Of a stretch of DNA of 64,000 bases, positions 46,679-58,638 are shown piece by piece. The notes under the pieces are model-generated. The model was given only the letters and a program-made list of their open reading frames with translations, was not told where the DNA came from and searched no databases. The stretch's first letter is position 1. Each line of letters opens with the position of its first letter. The position numbers and the translations under genes are program-made. Source of the DNA: Manihot esculenta (Eukaryota > Streptophyta > Magnoliopsida > Malpighiales > Euphorbiaceae); the NCBI RefSeq assembly GCF_001659605.2, contig NC_035177.2, positions 2,790,611-2,854,610 on the forward strand, in the 5' to 3' direction.

Positions 46679-49004
46679 TGTAATACCCGGCTAGACTCCG
46701 GTATCGGAATTCCTACCGTCCGGTGGAATCTCGGATGTCGGAAGCCTCTAGTAGGGTAAAACCATGTTTTTGTGAAATGTTTTAATGTGTTTTATGTTTT
46801 AAGCATGAAAGAAAATGAGTTTTTGCATGAAAATAGCATTGGAGGAAAACTCAGGTTCGGCCGCCGAACCTCAAGTTCGGTCGCCGAACATGCATGCGTT
46901 GCGGGTGTGCTTTAGGCCCCCGAAAGCATAAGTGAGGGAAGTCCAGGTTCGGCCGCCGAACCTCAAGTTCGGCCGCCGAACATGGCATGCATGCGGAGGC
47001 ACATTCGGCCCCCGAACGTGGTCTGGCCAGCCACTATAAAAGGGTCCCTTAGCCGAAAACGGGCGAGCTTTTCCCCATTTTCGGCCAAGGTGAGCTCTCC
47101 GCCGTCCCTCACCCATTTTTGATGTTCTTCCTCTAAATCTTTCAAGATTTTCACTTGTTTTAACTTGGTTTTGAAGATTTAAGCTTTTGAGCAAAGTTTT
47201 GGAGCTTGGAGGTTCAAGAACCAAATCTCTCCCAACTCCGAGTTTTTGGGTCGTCTCTCTCGATCTTCAAGAGGTAAGAGCCGATCTTAAGCTCGTTTTA
47301 TGTTTTGAATAAGTTTTATGCAAGATCTATGGGTTAGAATGCATGTTTAGGTTATGGTTGTGTTTATGGGTATAATGTGTGTTCTTGAACAATGTGGATG
47401 CTTGATGTGTTCTAGATGGGGTTTATGATGGTTTGAGACCCCTAGGAACATGTATGCTTGCGTTTGTGTGTTGTAGAATAGGTTTGATGCTCTTACCTCT
47501 TGAAGATCGAGAGGGAGACGACCTAAACTTGGAGATCCACGAAAATGAGCTCCTGAGTTCCCAAAGCTCCAAAACTTGTTTCAAAAGTTCAAAACCTTCA
47601 ATGCAAGCTTAAAACTCAAGAAAAATGGTGGGGATTTGAAGGAATAACACTAGATTTGGAAGAGGGAGGTCGGAAGCTAGCTGTGGCCGAAAATGGGAGA
47701 AAGCTCGCCCATTTCGGCTAAGTGACCCTTTTATAGTGGCTGGCCAGGCCACGTTCGGGGGCCGAACTTGCCTCCGCATGCATGCCATGTTCGGCGGCCG
47801 AACTTGACTTTCGGCGGCCGAACCTGAACTTCCCTCACTCATGCTTTCGGGGGCCTAACGTGCCTCCAAAACGCATGCATGTTCGGCGGCCGAACTTGAC
47901 TTTCGGCGACCGAACTTGACTTTCGGCGGCCGAACCTGGGTTTTCCTCCAAAGACTTTTCATGCAAAAACTCATTAAATTTTCATACTTAAAACCATGAA
48001 ATACCTTAAAACATTTTAAGAAAACATGTTTCTACCCTACTACAGGCTTCCGACATCCGAGATTCCACCGGACGGTAGGAATTCCGATACCGGAGTCTAG
48101 CCGGGTATTACAATTAGTTTCACGAATATGCCGCATTGTATCGATTGTTGTTGATGTGGGTGAATGTTGGATGACCCAATTAGTCCATGACAGGAAGACC
48201 AGGACCCCATTCTACGGCCTGGCACTATGTAAGGAAAGACCAGGACCCCATTCTACGGCCTGGCACGGTTATGGGACTCGAAGACCAGGAGCCCAGAGGA
48301 GGCCCTGGGGCAAATGGTAAGTAATGTATGTTATGACAGGAAGACCAGGACCCCATGCTACGGCCTGGCACAATGTTAGCTTGGACTAATTGGTGACAAG
48401 TTCACCCAACCCTTATGTGAATTGTCTGTGTTATGACGCATTTCATTGGAGCATAGTGTTATTATGTTTTATAGTTCTGCTCACTGGGCTTTTAGCTCAC
48501 CCCTCTCCCTTTACCCCCAGGCTTGCAGGTACAGGATAGAGCAGGAGTCCGGTTAGAGTAAAGAATTTATGTTTATGTAATAGCTAGTAATGGACATGAT
48601 CAAATTGTAATGTAAAGTCTTAATCAGTATAGTTATGTAATGAGATGATGTATATGGATGTTAGTGGTGTGCTTGACCATAGATTGTTGTATCCCTTTAA
48701 ATACATGATCTTAGAGATTTTTATGATGTTTATGTAACCAACTCAGCATATGTTATGTCACCCGTTGGGGACATTGATGAGATCCCACAGAGGGATCAAT
48801 GTTATGTTAATGTTTATGCACAGGTTGAGTTTGGTTGGTGTTCATGGAAAGAAAAGTTTTTTTTAATTTTTTTATGTATGTTGTTGATCATGTATGGGAT
48901 TAAGCAGGTTTTCAGGATGCATGTCAGGCTTGCTACGGGTCCCGGCGGCCTTAAGTCGACCCGGATCCTAGCGCCGGTAGCGGTCCGATTTTCGGGTCGT
49001 TACA
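46679..49004 (+). repeat. E4 3' LTR, rearranged
   Basis: The first 812 bp (46679-47490) and last 892 bp (48113-49004) match the E4 5' LTR. The middle is different: 5' LTR sequence equivalent to about 20588-21121 (534 bp) is missing, and a 622-bp inverted LTR piece (47491-48112) takes its place. The TATA box at 47035-47041 and six-site array are intact. The LTR ends GGGTCGTTACA at 49004. Confidence 0.92.
47491..48112 (-). mobile_element. Inverted LTR fragment inside E4 3' LTR
   Basis: This is the U3 side of a minus-strand Tekay LTR, ending CCGGGTATTACA at 48112. It is truncated at 47491 within the GAGGTAAGA motif. It has its own TATA box (47735-47729) and palindromes, including a triple run at 47882, 47902 and 47922. 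The U5 part of this LTR and 534 bp of the host LTR are gone. The flank ATTAG (48113-48117) would be the right target copy. An insertion followed by deletion is the simplest reading. Confidence 0.85.
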
Positions 49005-49009
49005 AGTAT
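49005..49009. repeat. Target-site duplication of E4, right copy (AGTAT)
   Basis: It matches 19771-19775 and marks the end of the retrotransposon nest. Confidence 0.93.
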
Positions 49010-49630
49010 ATATTTTTATAAAATTAAGAAACTAATTAATGAGTTTTTTCATATTATATGGATTAGATACTAAAATATTTAATGATTTAAATTAATAAAA
49101 AAATTACTTAATAAAATTTATGAATTCTCATGAAAGTTTTAATGTGTTCTTCAAAATCGAAATACTAATTAATGGCTCCCACCTCCGAGTGCTATATATA
49201 AAAGTTAAGATAAATGGTAGGATATAAGAGAGAAAATGAGAGACTAAAAGAAAGGATAGAGAAGAAGAAAGGAAGAGAGAATGTTTAAAAACAAGCCAAG
49301 CCAGTTGTTCTCTTCCTTTAACAATATGGGTAAGTAAGATTTTTATATAAGACAACAAAAAATCAAAAGAAAAATGCAAATCAAACATTGGAAACAGGGA
49401 AAGACTTAGGGATTGAGATATGGAGAGAAGAAGAAGAAGGGTTAGTTTTAGAGAGAGAATGGCTTTTTAATATAATGACTTTTCAAAGTACATCTCATTA
49501 CTTGAAAAACAGAACATTCCTAACGTTAAAACAAAGTCTAATCTTAACACCTTGCCTTTCTTGTTTCCCTTCTTCCATACATTTTTTTTATATTATAATT
49601 CACTTTCATAAAAGGAGATCGTTCATGTGT

Positions 49631-49655
49631 TCTCTTCTCTCTCTCTCTCTCTCTT
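49631..49655. repeat. (CT)n microsatellite
   Basis: A run of CT dinucleotides (TCTCTTCTCTCTCTCTCT...), slightly interrupted at the left end. Confidence 0.85.
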
Positions 49656-49798
49656 TCCCATTTCATTTCAAATTTAGATGCAGACTCTTTTTGGTCCCAT
49701 GCATTTGCAACATTTCTTTCTTTTTTTTATTTTCATTTTTATTTTTTCCTTTAAGGACAAAAAAAAAGATGTATTTTTTCCATCTCAAAGGATGGTTA

Positions 49799-50466
49799 CA
49801 ATTGGACCTACAGTATGGTTATTTCTTTTTTTTTTTTACTTTTTTTACTTTTTGGTTAATTTTTTTTATTGCCAAAATTTAATAATATATGCCAATTTTC
49901 ATACACCATAATAAATTTATTTTCTTAATTTCATTAAAAATAAAAAAATAAAATTTAATTAGAATATTTTAACATTAATATAATTTAATCTCTCTATATT
50001 ATTAAAAAAAATATACGATTTGCTTCGATTTTTTTATTTTTTCTGATTAAAATCAAACCGAATAGAAATAACTAAAATTTTTAAAATTAAAAATCAAACC
50101 AAAACGAAATGAATAAAAAATTAAAAATTAATTTTTTTATTTGAACTTAATAGTGTTCGTCCCTAACAATTGGACTTACAATATAGTTATTTTAATTTTT
50201 TTTATTTTTTACTTTTTGGTTAATATTTTGTATTGCCAAAGATTTAATAATATATGCGAATTTTCATACAAAATAATAAATTTATTTCCATAATTTTATT
50301 ATAAAATAAAAAAATAAAATTTAATTAAAATATTTTAACTTTAATATGATTTAATCTCAATATTGTTAAACTATTATCACTTATCAGTTCGGCTTGATTT
50401 TTTTAATTTTTTTCTGATTAAAATCGAATCGAATTAAAATAATCGAAATGAATAAAAAATCAAACT
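49799..50466. repeat. Diverged direct duplication of about 300 bp
   Basis: The segment starting CAATTGGACCTACAG at 49799 recurs from 50167 (CAATTGGACTTACA) with the same order of landmarks: ACTTTTTGGTTAAT, ATTGCCAAA, TTTAATAATATATGC, CATACA, and TTCTGATTAAAATC. The offset is about 368 bp. Copy ends are near 50100 and 50466. Confidence 0.75.
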
Positions 50467-51457
50467 AAATTTTTAAATTAATTCAATTTGATGAGCTTTT
50501 TCGGTTTGAACCAAATATTACTCACACTAATTAATTTTAATAGATTTTTTATATTAATTTTTTATTATTTTTAACTTAAAATAAATTTAATTTTAAAAAA
50601 ATTAAAATTATATATAATCTTATAAAAAAATTAAATCATTTCAATGAAATTATACAGCGGTGTGTTGTCTGAATCTAACAAATCAAATGGGATGTTCTAA
50701 TTGATTTATTGTTCCATAGTTGATCTTCCTTTGCATTTGCATACATAGATATTAGAGAAAGAGAAATGAAAAAAATAAGAAAGTTAGAAATTAAAGTATT
50801 GAATTTTTAAAATTTAATGCTTAAACCCAAAGAAAAAGAAAATAACTCAAGTGATGGGCATGAGGAATTGGAATGGCTTTGGACCTTGACTATGCTTTTC
50901 TTGCTTAACAAGATCTTGTGAAAACCTCTTTACTTCAAAAGCTCCCCTCTCCACCTCTTGCCACGTGGCATACCATATTCTAAAACAACAAGTTTTTTTA
51001 ATATATTTAATAAATTTTAATTATAAAGTAGGAAAATATTTTTTGTATGAAGAGATTGAAATTAAGAAATAAAAAATAAAATAAAAGTAAAGACAAAAAA
51101 ACTAGGAATAGACAGAACATCATAGGCAAAGCAAGAAATGGGGAAACAATTCCGACAAATAACAAAGGAGGCAGATACACATTGTGTAAAAGTAGACTGG
51201 CGAAGAGAAAACACAAACACAAATCCATCTCTTTAAAACAAAAAAAAATTGTTGAATGGTTGCATTGTGTAGTCAAATGGGCGCAGCCAATTACTCACTG
51301 ATGACTGACCCAATTGTCTTCTGTCTACTGACGGTACTATGTTCTCACTCACCATTTCTCTCTCCCTTCTCATTTGGATTTTGTTTCACTAAAATTTCAA
51401 TTATTAACCGGATCTCTATAATCATTAATTTTTATATTTTAAAAATAATAGAATTAA

Positions 51458-51549
51458 TTATAATATTTTTTAAAAATTTAATAGATATTATAATATTTTT
51501 TAAAAAATTTAATAGGTGTTATAGTATTTTTTTAAAATTCAATGGATGC
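51458..51549. repeat. Minisatellite, three units of about 31 bp
   Basis: Units start at 51458, 51488 and 51519 with TTATAATATTTTTTAAAAA, or a close variant, followed by TTTAATAG or TTCAATGG. Confidence 0.8.
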
Positions 51550-53917
51550 TGATTAATTGATATAAAATCCTACCGATTAACTCATTAGGAATTCATAATT
51601 ACAGATATATTGAAAATCTACTAGATTATACTCATTAGTGGTAATTTTATATAAAAATTTAATTTTTTAAAAAAAATCGAATCTTGGTAACCAGCTGTAT
51701 ATTAAGGTGTTCAAGTCGTTCATTTCACGAATGAATCTGTATATCAGTTTATTAAACTATTATCATTTTACTTTATATAATAGGTACTCATTATTTAAAT
51801 TTATTTATTTAAATAATTATTTATAAATAAAAATTTATTTTTATGATAATATATATAATTTTTTATATTTTAATTTAAATAATAAAATAATAGGAATATT
51901 TCAATTTTAAAGTAAAAATTACTAATGAAAATAGATTTTATATAAATTATTAATTGAAAATGAAAATGGGTGATGATGTATTTAGGTAATAATACTAAAG
52001 TTTGAAACATTGAGTAATGTCATATAAATTTCAATTAAAATAATAATCAAATTTAAGTTCAAGTTTGGGTATAATGATTTTCATGATGCCATACCTGGTT
52101 GACATCTCTATCTTCAACTTTCTTATCTAAATTAACCCAAAATTTTCAATTTAGACTTCATTTATTTATTTTAGAAAATATTTTATATTTAAAAAATATC
52201 TTTTAATAAAATAATTTATTTTTTACTGTTTAATTTTAATTTTAAAAATAATAATATTAACAAATTTATATATAAATATCTTAATAAAATTTTTTTAAAT
52301 ATAGAAAATAAATTTTTATTTAAAAAAAATCATTTTCTTTACAATAGTTTAGTTTTTTTTCTAGGAAAAAAATATTTTTTATTAACTAAATTTTTTGAGT
52401 ACTCATAAAAAAATATAAAAAAATATTTTTAAAAAAACAATAGAGATTTAAAATTATAAAATAAAAAATTTTAAACTAGTTATCTCAATTTATTGATTTA
52501 TATTAAAAATTAATAAGCTCAATTTCATTATTTTTTTAGTTAAATTATTTGAACTTTTTATTTAACCCAAAAATCAGAAAATACAATTTTTGTTTTCTTA
52601 TTTTTTGGACTAAATTTAACTTGAATTGAAAATTTTAAACTAATTTTAGTGAAAAGTTACAAAATTCACCCATTTATTTCTTAAAAATATTTAATTGGAT
52701 TGATTTTATTTATTTTTATTTAAATCAGACCAGAAGTTTTGATTTATGCTTAATTGAGCTTTAAAATAATAATTTTAAAATTAAATTTTAAATGTTGAAT
52801 TTTTTAAATTTAACCCAGAAATAAATAAACTTAATTTTTCTTTTTTTTATATATATATTTTTTTGAGGCAATTAAATTTAATTTACATATTTTAAATTAA
52901 TTTAAATATAAATTAAATAAATTTATTCAATAAATTATAAAAGAAGAAAACTAACATCAATCCCATTTGCTATCTATTTATTCCCATCAACTTCTCCATA
53001 CCAATCACTGGTTTTGGATCTCACAAGTTCAATACTGAGAATCATTTGGATTTAGAAATGATAATCATAGATTTTTTTTTTTAACTATTTGTTTGATTGA
53101 ATTTTTATTTATATTAATTTTAAATAGTATATAATTGAATTTAAATTTAAAATTTATGTTCATATACCCTGAATTTAAATTTAAAGATTTCATAAGAATA
53201 TAATTTAATTTAAAAAATATTTTCCGTTATTTAAATTTTCTGAATGGATTCAAATATCAAAAAATGTGAAAGGATATAAAATTATTAAATTTTAAAATAT
53301 AAAATATTAATGAAAAATATTCTTACATAGATTATCTGTAATATATAAATGTGTGACGGACTGAATAACAGCTAAATTTATTTAAATATTTTTATAATTT
53401 ATTAATGAGATTATTTTATTTTTATTAATGAGTTTAAAATAATATTTAAAAGAAATTGTTTTAAGTTTTAAAAATATCCTAATTTTAAATGTTACAATAT
53501 TAAATAATATTTTTATAGTTTTATTAATGAAATTTTTTCAATAAATAATTTACTAAAATTTGATGTGAATTAAATTTAGTAAAAAAAAATAATTTTATTA
53601 GTTAAATAATATAATTTTTTTAAAAAAATGTTAAACTAATTTAATTGAAATTTTATTAATTAAATTAATTGTAGAGATTATATAAATTCTATTATCGATA
53701 TTTTTATACTACTCTTATATATAAATAATTTAGAAAAATAGTTCTCGCTGTAAAAAATAAGAATAAAAAAATTATATATCCACACACAAAATAAAATATA
53801 TATATATATTCATTCTATATATATTTCATATTAATTGTAATATTAATTTTTATTGATTATTTTTTTCTAAGGGTTGGAATGAAAATATAATTCTTTTTTC
53901 TTTATTTTCATTATATT

Positions 53918-54380
53918 TTTCTGAATTTTATTACTATAAATTTATTTATTTATATACAAACTGATAAATTAAAAATTAATTGAGTTAATTGTATAATTAA
54001 ATATTTTATATATAATATTATATTATTACAATTATAATACCTTACTATAAAACTAAATTATAATCTATATATATATATTATGATCTTTATAATAAAAATA
54101 TAAATATTGAAGAGTTTTTTATAATATAATTATATATTATATTTGAAATATTTTTATTTTAATTTATATTTTTTTGAATTTTATTGTGTTAAATTTATTT
54201 ATATATCTAAAAATATAAAATTAGAGATTGATTGAATTAATTAGGAATTTAAATTTTTCATATGTAATGTTATAATATTATAATTTTAATACTTTATTAG
54301 AAAATTAAATTATAAAATATAAATTATGATTTTTATAAAAATATAAATATTGAAATATTTTTATAATATAATTATTATAA
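53918..54380. repeat. Diverged tandem duplication, offset about 253 bp
   Basis: GAATTTTATT...AAATTTATTTAT...AATTAATTG and later landmarks (TATAATATTA, TATGAT(C/T)TTTATAA, ATAAATATTGAA) occur in the same order from 53923 and from 54176. High AT content makes chance similarity possible, but the shared order is convincing. Confidence 0.6.
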
Positions 54381-54682
54381 ACGGATATTAAATAAGTTAA
54401 TCAAGTTATTTAAATCATATATCAAAGGCATTGTTTGAAAACTGAAAATTTATTCCATAATTGAAAATTTTATTTTTAAAGTATAAATATTTTTTTTAAA
54501 AAAATAAATTTTCTTTTCTTGCATGTGATTTGTTGGAAAAGTAAAATTAACTCTTAATTGAATTTTGCTGAATGCTTACATCAACATTACTGGCTGAGGA
54601 AAACAGGTTGGATCTCATAAATTCACTTTGGAATCATTTGGATTTTGTCTTTTTTAGACAAATTCAAAATAATTCACATCAG

Positions 54683-54905
54683 TCAATTGACTCTCAATGT
54701 TTTTAAATGAGAATTCGAGAATAAAATTTAAAAATTTTTAAATTTATTTAGATATATTTATTATCAAATTAATTTTATGAATATTAATTGACTTTTAATT
54801 TTTTTAAATGAGATTGAATAAATAAAATTTAATGTCTCACAAATTTATTTAAATATATTTATTATTAAATTAAATTTATAAATGTCAATTGACTTTTAAT
54901 TAAAA
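54683..54905. repeat. Tandem repeat of about 102 bp, two units plus part of a third
   Basis: AATTGACT(C/T)T(C/T)AAT with TTTTTAAATGAGA, then ATATTTATTAT(C/T)AAATTAA, recurs from 54683, 54785 and (start only) 54886. Confidence 0.7.
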
Positions 54906-55697
54906 TTTTAAATTATAATTTTTTATAAATTAAAATAAATCTTAAGCCAATGATTTTATTAATTGAATAATAATGTAAATAGTTTTTGAAATTAAGATAA
55001 AATATTAAAATCATCCAAAAGTTTTGGATTTCTTTTTTCCATTAAACCTTTGTATTGAACATATATTCTTCTAATCACACATGAAAAAGAGAGTTTGAAT
55101 AAAAAACTTTATCAAAAAAGCAATCTAAAAGGTTTCAAATGATAGAGTTTAAATAATTCCTTAACAATGCACAGATTTAGTTTGATAGTAAGTATATCTG
55201 AATAAATTTGAGAGATCTCATATTCATTTCTCTAATCTCTAATTTCCAGTTTAAAAAATAAAAATAAAAATAATTCATTAACAAAACTTCTACCTATATA
55301 AAAAAAAATCTTGCATCGTCTTAGATTTTGAAAACATTTCATGATATTTTCAAACTATTAAAACTAAAATTGAGATATCTTGCAATCCAGAATTATACGA
55401 AAATGTCTATGAGCTTTCTACTTTTTTATAATGGTATTTATAATTTCTTTTCAATAAAACTATTTTATACTAACTATAATTTTATAATTGTACGCTTTAT
55501 TCATATTTTCGTTAAAAACTAACACAGAAATCAATTCAATAAAAAATTATCAAATTAACAAATAAAAACCCTAAATAGAGTTGTACCACCTATATACATT
55601 TCTGTTACTTATCTTGCAGGTGGGGCTGGATGTTTAATTTAAGAGTTTTTCTTAAGTTTAATCATGTCAAATCATTCAATACATTAACTGTCCGAGT

Positions 55698-55733
55698 GAG
55701 TATTGTGGAGTTCTCGAGTATTGTGGAGTTCTC
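55698..55733. repeat. Perfect 18-bp tandem duplication
   Basis: GAGTATTGTGGAGTTCTC occurs twice head to tail (55698-55715, 55716-55733). Confidence 0.93.
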
Positions 55734-55960
55734 GGCAGTTCCAACACAGGACAATCATTACTTTTGGCTATTTTGATCTTTGACGGGATGAGTGGCTTCA
55801 CTGTTCACCGTAGTATCATCACTCTATTGAAAAGAAGGAAAATCAACATTGTTAAAAAATTAAAATAGATATATTTTTGCCTCTAATTCCATAATAGATA
55901 TCCTCTGTCAAAAAGGTCTGTATATACTGAAAATTGATTGGATTATATGTGAAAAATATC

Positions 55961-56089
55961 CCACCATATATAAGTGACGATCCAAATATCTCTAAAACTC
56001 TTAATAAGGACAACAACATCTTTCCACCATATAGAAATCATAAGTGACAATCGAAACATCTCTGGAACTCTTAATAGGGACAACAACAT
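55961..56089. repeat. Two tandem units of about 63 bp
   Basis: CCACCATATA...AAGTGAC(G/A)ATC(C/G)AAA, CATCTCT or TATCTCT, ACTCTTAATA(A/G)GGACAACAACA appears at 55961-56020 and again at 56024-56089. Confidence 0.88.
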
Positions 56090-57692
56090 TTTCTTCTTTA
56101 TAATTGATGACGTGTTCCACGAAGGAGGAAGAGAAAAGAAAAAGTTAAATTTAAAAAAAGAAAAATATTAGAATATCGAGTCACAAATGAATTATATTGA
56201 AAAATATTGAAAGTTAAATTATGAATGCCCCTAAATAGGTTATTATTTCAGCAATTAATTTCATAATTTATTCATACTTAATTAGATAAATGTGGCTGTG
56301 ATAGCAAAAACCTAATTAAATAAAATAAATTAAAATTTTGAAATATTAGTATTGAAGTCCTTGATTATATATTTGAAATTTTTTTTAGTATAATAAATAA
56401 ATTTTGAAAAATAATGAAACTTGGTCGTTTAATTCTATGGATAAAGATAATTAAGTAGACACGATAGGTTTTAGATAGAGATGTGAATAGGTAGATACTT
56501 ATGAAAATTACATTATTTAAATTTAAAATCGATTAATTTATCAATATCTAAATTCAATTAAAATTTGTTATAAGCTATTTAAATTATTTGAAATTTAATT
56601 ATTATTATTCAAATAATATTTGAATTTATTTATTTTTATATATTTTAATTAATAATATATATAAAAAATATTTCATTAATAATTTTTATTTTTCAAAATT
56701 AATATTTCTAAATATATTTAAATTCTATTTTTAAATAAAAATATATAAAACATTTATAAATATTAATATAATAAAAATAAAACGTTTGATGGGATGGATG
56801 ATCAACTGTCATAAGATTGAAGATCTTATGATGATAAAATCCCTGCCTTTCACACAATGCAATGTACTCTACTTTCTATACACGTAAGATACCATCCCTC
56901 TCCCCTTACAACACCCCTTGACATGTGGGCTCCTATGTCTCAACCCTACGCTATTAGCATTTTCTTTTTCTTTATTTTTTTTAAATACACCTTTATTTCT
57001 TAATTTTTATTTATTTATTTTTTAAAATTTTCATATTTTTATTTTATTTTTAATTTCTAATTATTCATACTTATATTTTAAAATGTAATTAATATAATTA
57101 AAAATTAAAATAAAAATTGAAAATTAAGAGAATAAAATCCAAAACATTTTAGATTTATTGCATTTATCACTAAATTAACTCTACATTTGCAGTAAATTTT
57201 AAATTGTATTTCTAATATATTTTTTATTCATATTATTTAATTATTAAATTATTTTTAAAATGATCAATTAAGAGATTAATATATTAAAAAAATGACATAT
57301 AATTTAGAACATACGAAAAAAGGAAAAAAATTAATTTTATACATAAAATGAGGCAAGTATTAAAAAAATATTAATTTTATTTTTGATAAATATATAAATT
57401 TAAAATCAATTTAATATTCTATTATTAGAATATATTGTATTTAAGTTTTAATATATTAATTTGATCTAATTGATTTTTTAACAAAAAAAAAAGATAATTG
57501 AAATTAAATTGCCCTTCAAGGAAATCAAACCGAGCCAAAACTGCCAAAAATGAAACGGTTGAAAATCAGGACCAGTAATCCGGTTCAAAAATTGTTTAAA
57601 CTTTGAGACCGTTTCCGATCGAAAATGGGACAGTAAGGCTTTTTTTCACCGTTAAGTAACGGCAAAACATGAAGCCGTCAACTCTTCTTCCC

Positions 57693-57700
57693 TATATAAA
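57693..57700 (+). promoter_or_regulatory. TATA box of the BRX-family gene
   Basis: TATATAAA in CCCTATATAAATC lies about 30 bp before a sharp change to a TC-rich, less AT-rich transcribed-looking leader. Transcription should start near 57725. The ATG of the first coding exon is about 2.1 kb downstream, so a leader intron is expected. Confidence 0.6.
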
Positions 57701-57724
57701 TCAGAGCATCTCCACTTAATTCCT

Positions 57725-58638
57725 TCTCTCGTCTGTAACTTTCGTCTTCATTTAAAGCTGCTACGAACGTCAAGCCTGGGACCTCCAAAATCCGAAACAT
57801 TCCCGTTTTCTTACATTTCTCCGATATATCGCCCGCCTTTTTTCTCGGCGGAGATTTCTTTTCTTTGCTTTTCTTCTTTCTCTGTTCTAGATAGTAATTG
57901 GCAAAGTTAAAGGGATTCTACTGTTCAGGATTCTTGTGTGGCATTTGAAGAGAAAATTGATTGTATGAAGATTTAGAGGAATTTTATATATGCTGTGCTT
58001 CAGTCAGTAAGAAAGGAAAGAGTAATCAAGGTGGGCTGATTCTTCTTTGCATTTGATGTATCCGTTCATCGGTTTTATGGGTTTTTGAGTTTGAGATAGT
58101 TCTCTCATAAACCCAGTTTTGATGAGATGAGGAGATGATCAAGGCAGGAGTTTCTTTTGTTTTTTGAAATCTGGGTTTTGTTTTTCCTTCACTTTCTCAC
58201 CAACCAAACACGCGGCATTACTTTCCTTTTCTCTTTTTTCTACTTTGTTTCGCATGCTTTTTTAGTCAACAGATGAGAATGAGTTGCTAAAGATAAAGAG
58301 TTTCAATCTCTGTCTCTTTGTCTGTTTTTTGAAGCTTTTTCAACTTTCTCGACAAACAAACAGAGTATCACTTTAATCCCTGTATTTCATCTCTATCTTT
58401 CTTAATTCCTTTTTTTTTTTCAGAAGATTTAAACAAAACCCATTAGGTAATCTTTATTTCTGAAAATACCCTTCAGGTTCTTCCTGCATTTTTCTTCTCC
58501 TGCAAGTGTTTATCTATCCACTGATTTATTGTTGATTGAAATCTGCAGCTGATTCAGTAGACACTGAAGAGAAACAGAGAAAGAGAAGGAACATCAAGAG
58601 AAAACAGGAGGGGATTTTGGGGGGTGGTGTTGCCTACG
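57725..58638 (+). other. Probable 5' untranslated exon of the BRX-family gene
   Basis: The leader-like sequence is rich in TC tracts and contains several short upstream ATGs (one is ATG AAG ATT TAG at 57965). It ends at a good donor, CCTACG|GTATGT (58638/58639). Candidate acceptors before the coding ATG are at 59253 (a long CTTTT tract then CAG), 59698 and 59782, and I cannot choose among them. The extent is inferred. Confidence 0.5.

Larger units (their letters stand above)
19776..49004 (+). mobile_element. E4: Tekay-like element carrying nested E5 and E6
   Basis: A plus-strand element with two LTRs, primer site, gag-pol, polypurine tract and a 5-bp duplication AGTAT on both sides. E5 (with E6 inside) occupies 22537-41833. 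With that insertion and its 5-bp duplication removed, the element is about 9.9 kb. Gag-pol would be one open frame of 1668 codons across the insertion. The 3' LTR is rearranged and contains an inverted LTR piece. E4 is the only element on the plus strand. Confidence 0.95.
49010..57690. other. AT-rich intergenic DNA, no gene seen
   Basis: Very AT-rich sequence with long A/T runs. I found no coding region, RNA gene or complete transposon. Open frames here (for example 49388-49882 and 51007-51276) are low-complexity and lack homology I recognise. Less AT-rich islands lie at about 50880-50985 (including the G-box palindrome GCCACGTGGCA at 50961), 51090-51370, 55600-55830 and 56800-56960. These may be old element remnants or regulatory DNA upstream of the BRX gene. 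Simple and tandem repeats are listed separately. Confidence 0.6.

Noticed and set aside
47761..47945. CRISPR-like regular palindromic repeats with short spacers
   Set aside because: These are plant LTR promoter-region palindromes. Spacers are similar rather than unique, there are no cas genes, and the host is a eukaryote.
49388..49882. Open frame of 164 codons in the spacer
   Set aside because: Phe/Ser-rich low-complexity translation of T-rich DNA and a CT microsatellite, with no recognisable domain.
51007..51276. Minus-strand 89-codon open frame with hydrophobic stretches
   Set aside because: Composition follows the local A-rich plus strand, with no homology recognised. The hydrophobicity is expected from T-rich codons.
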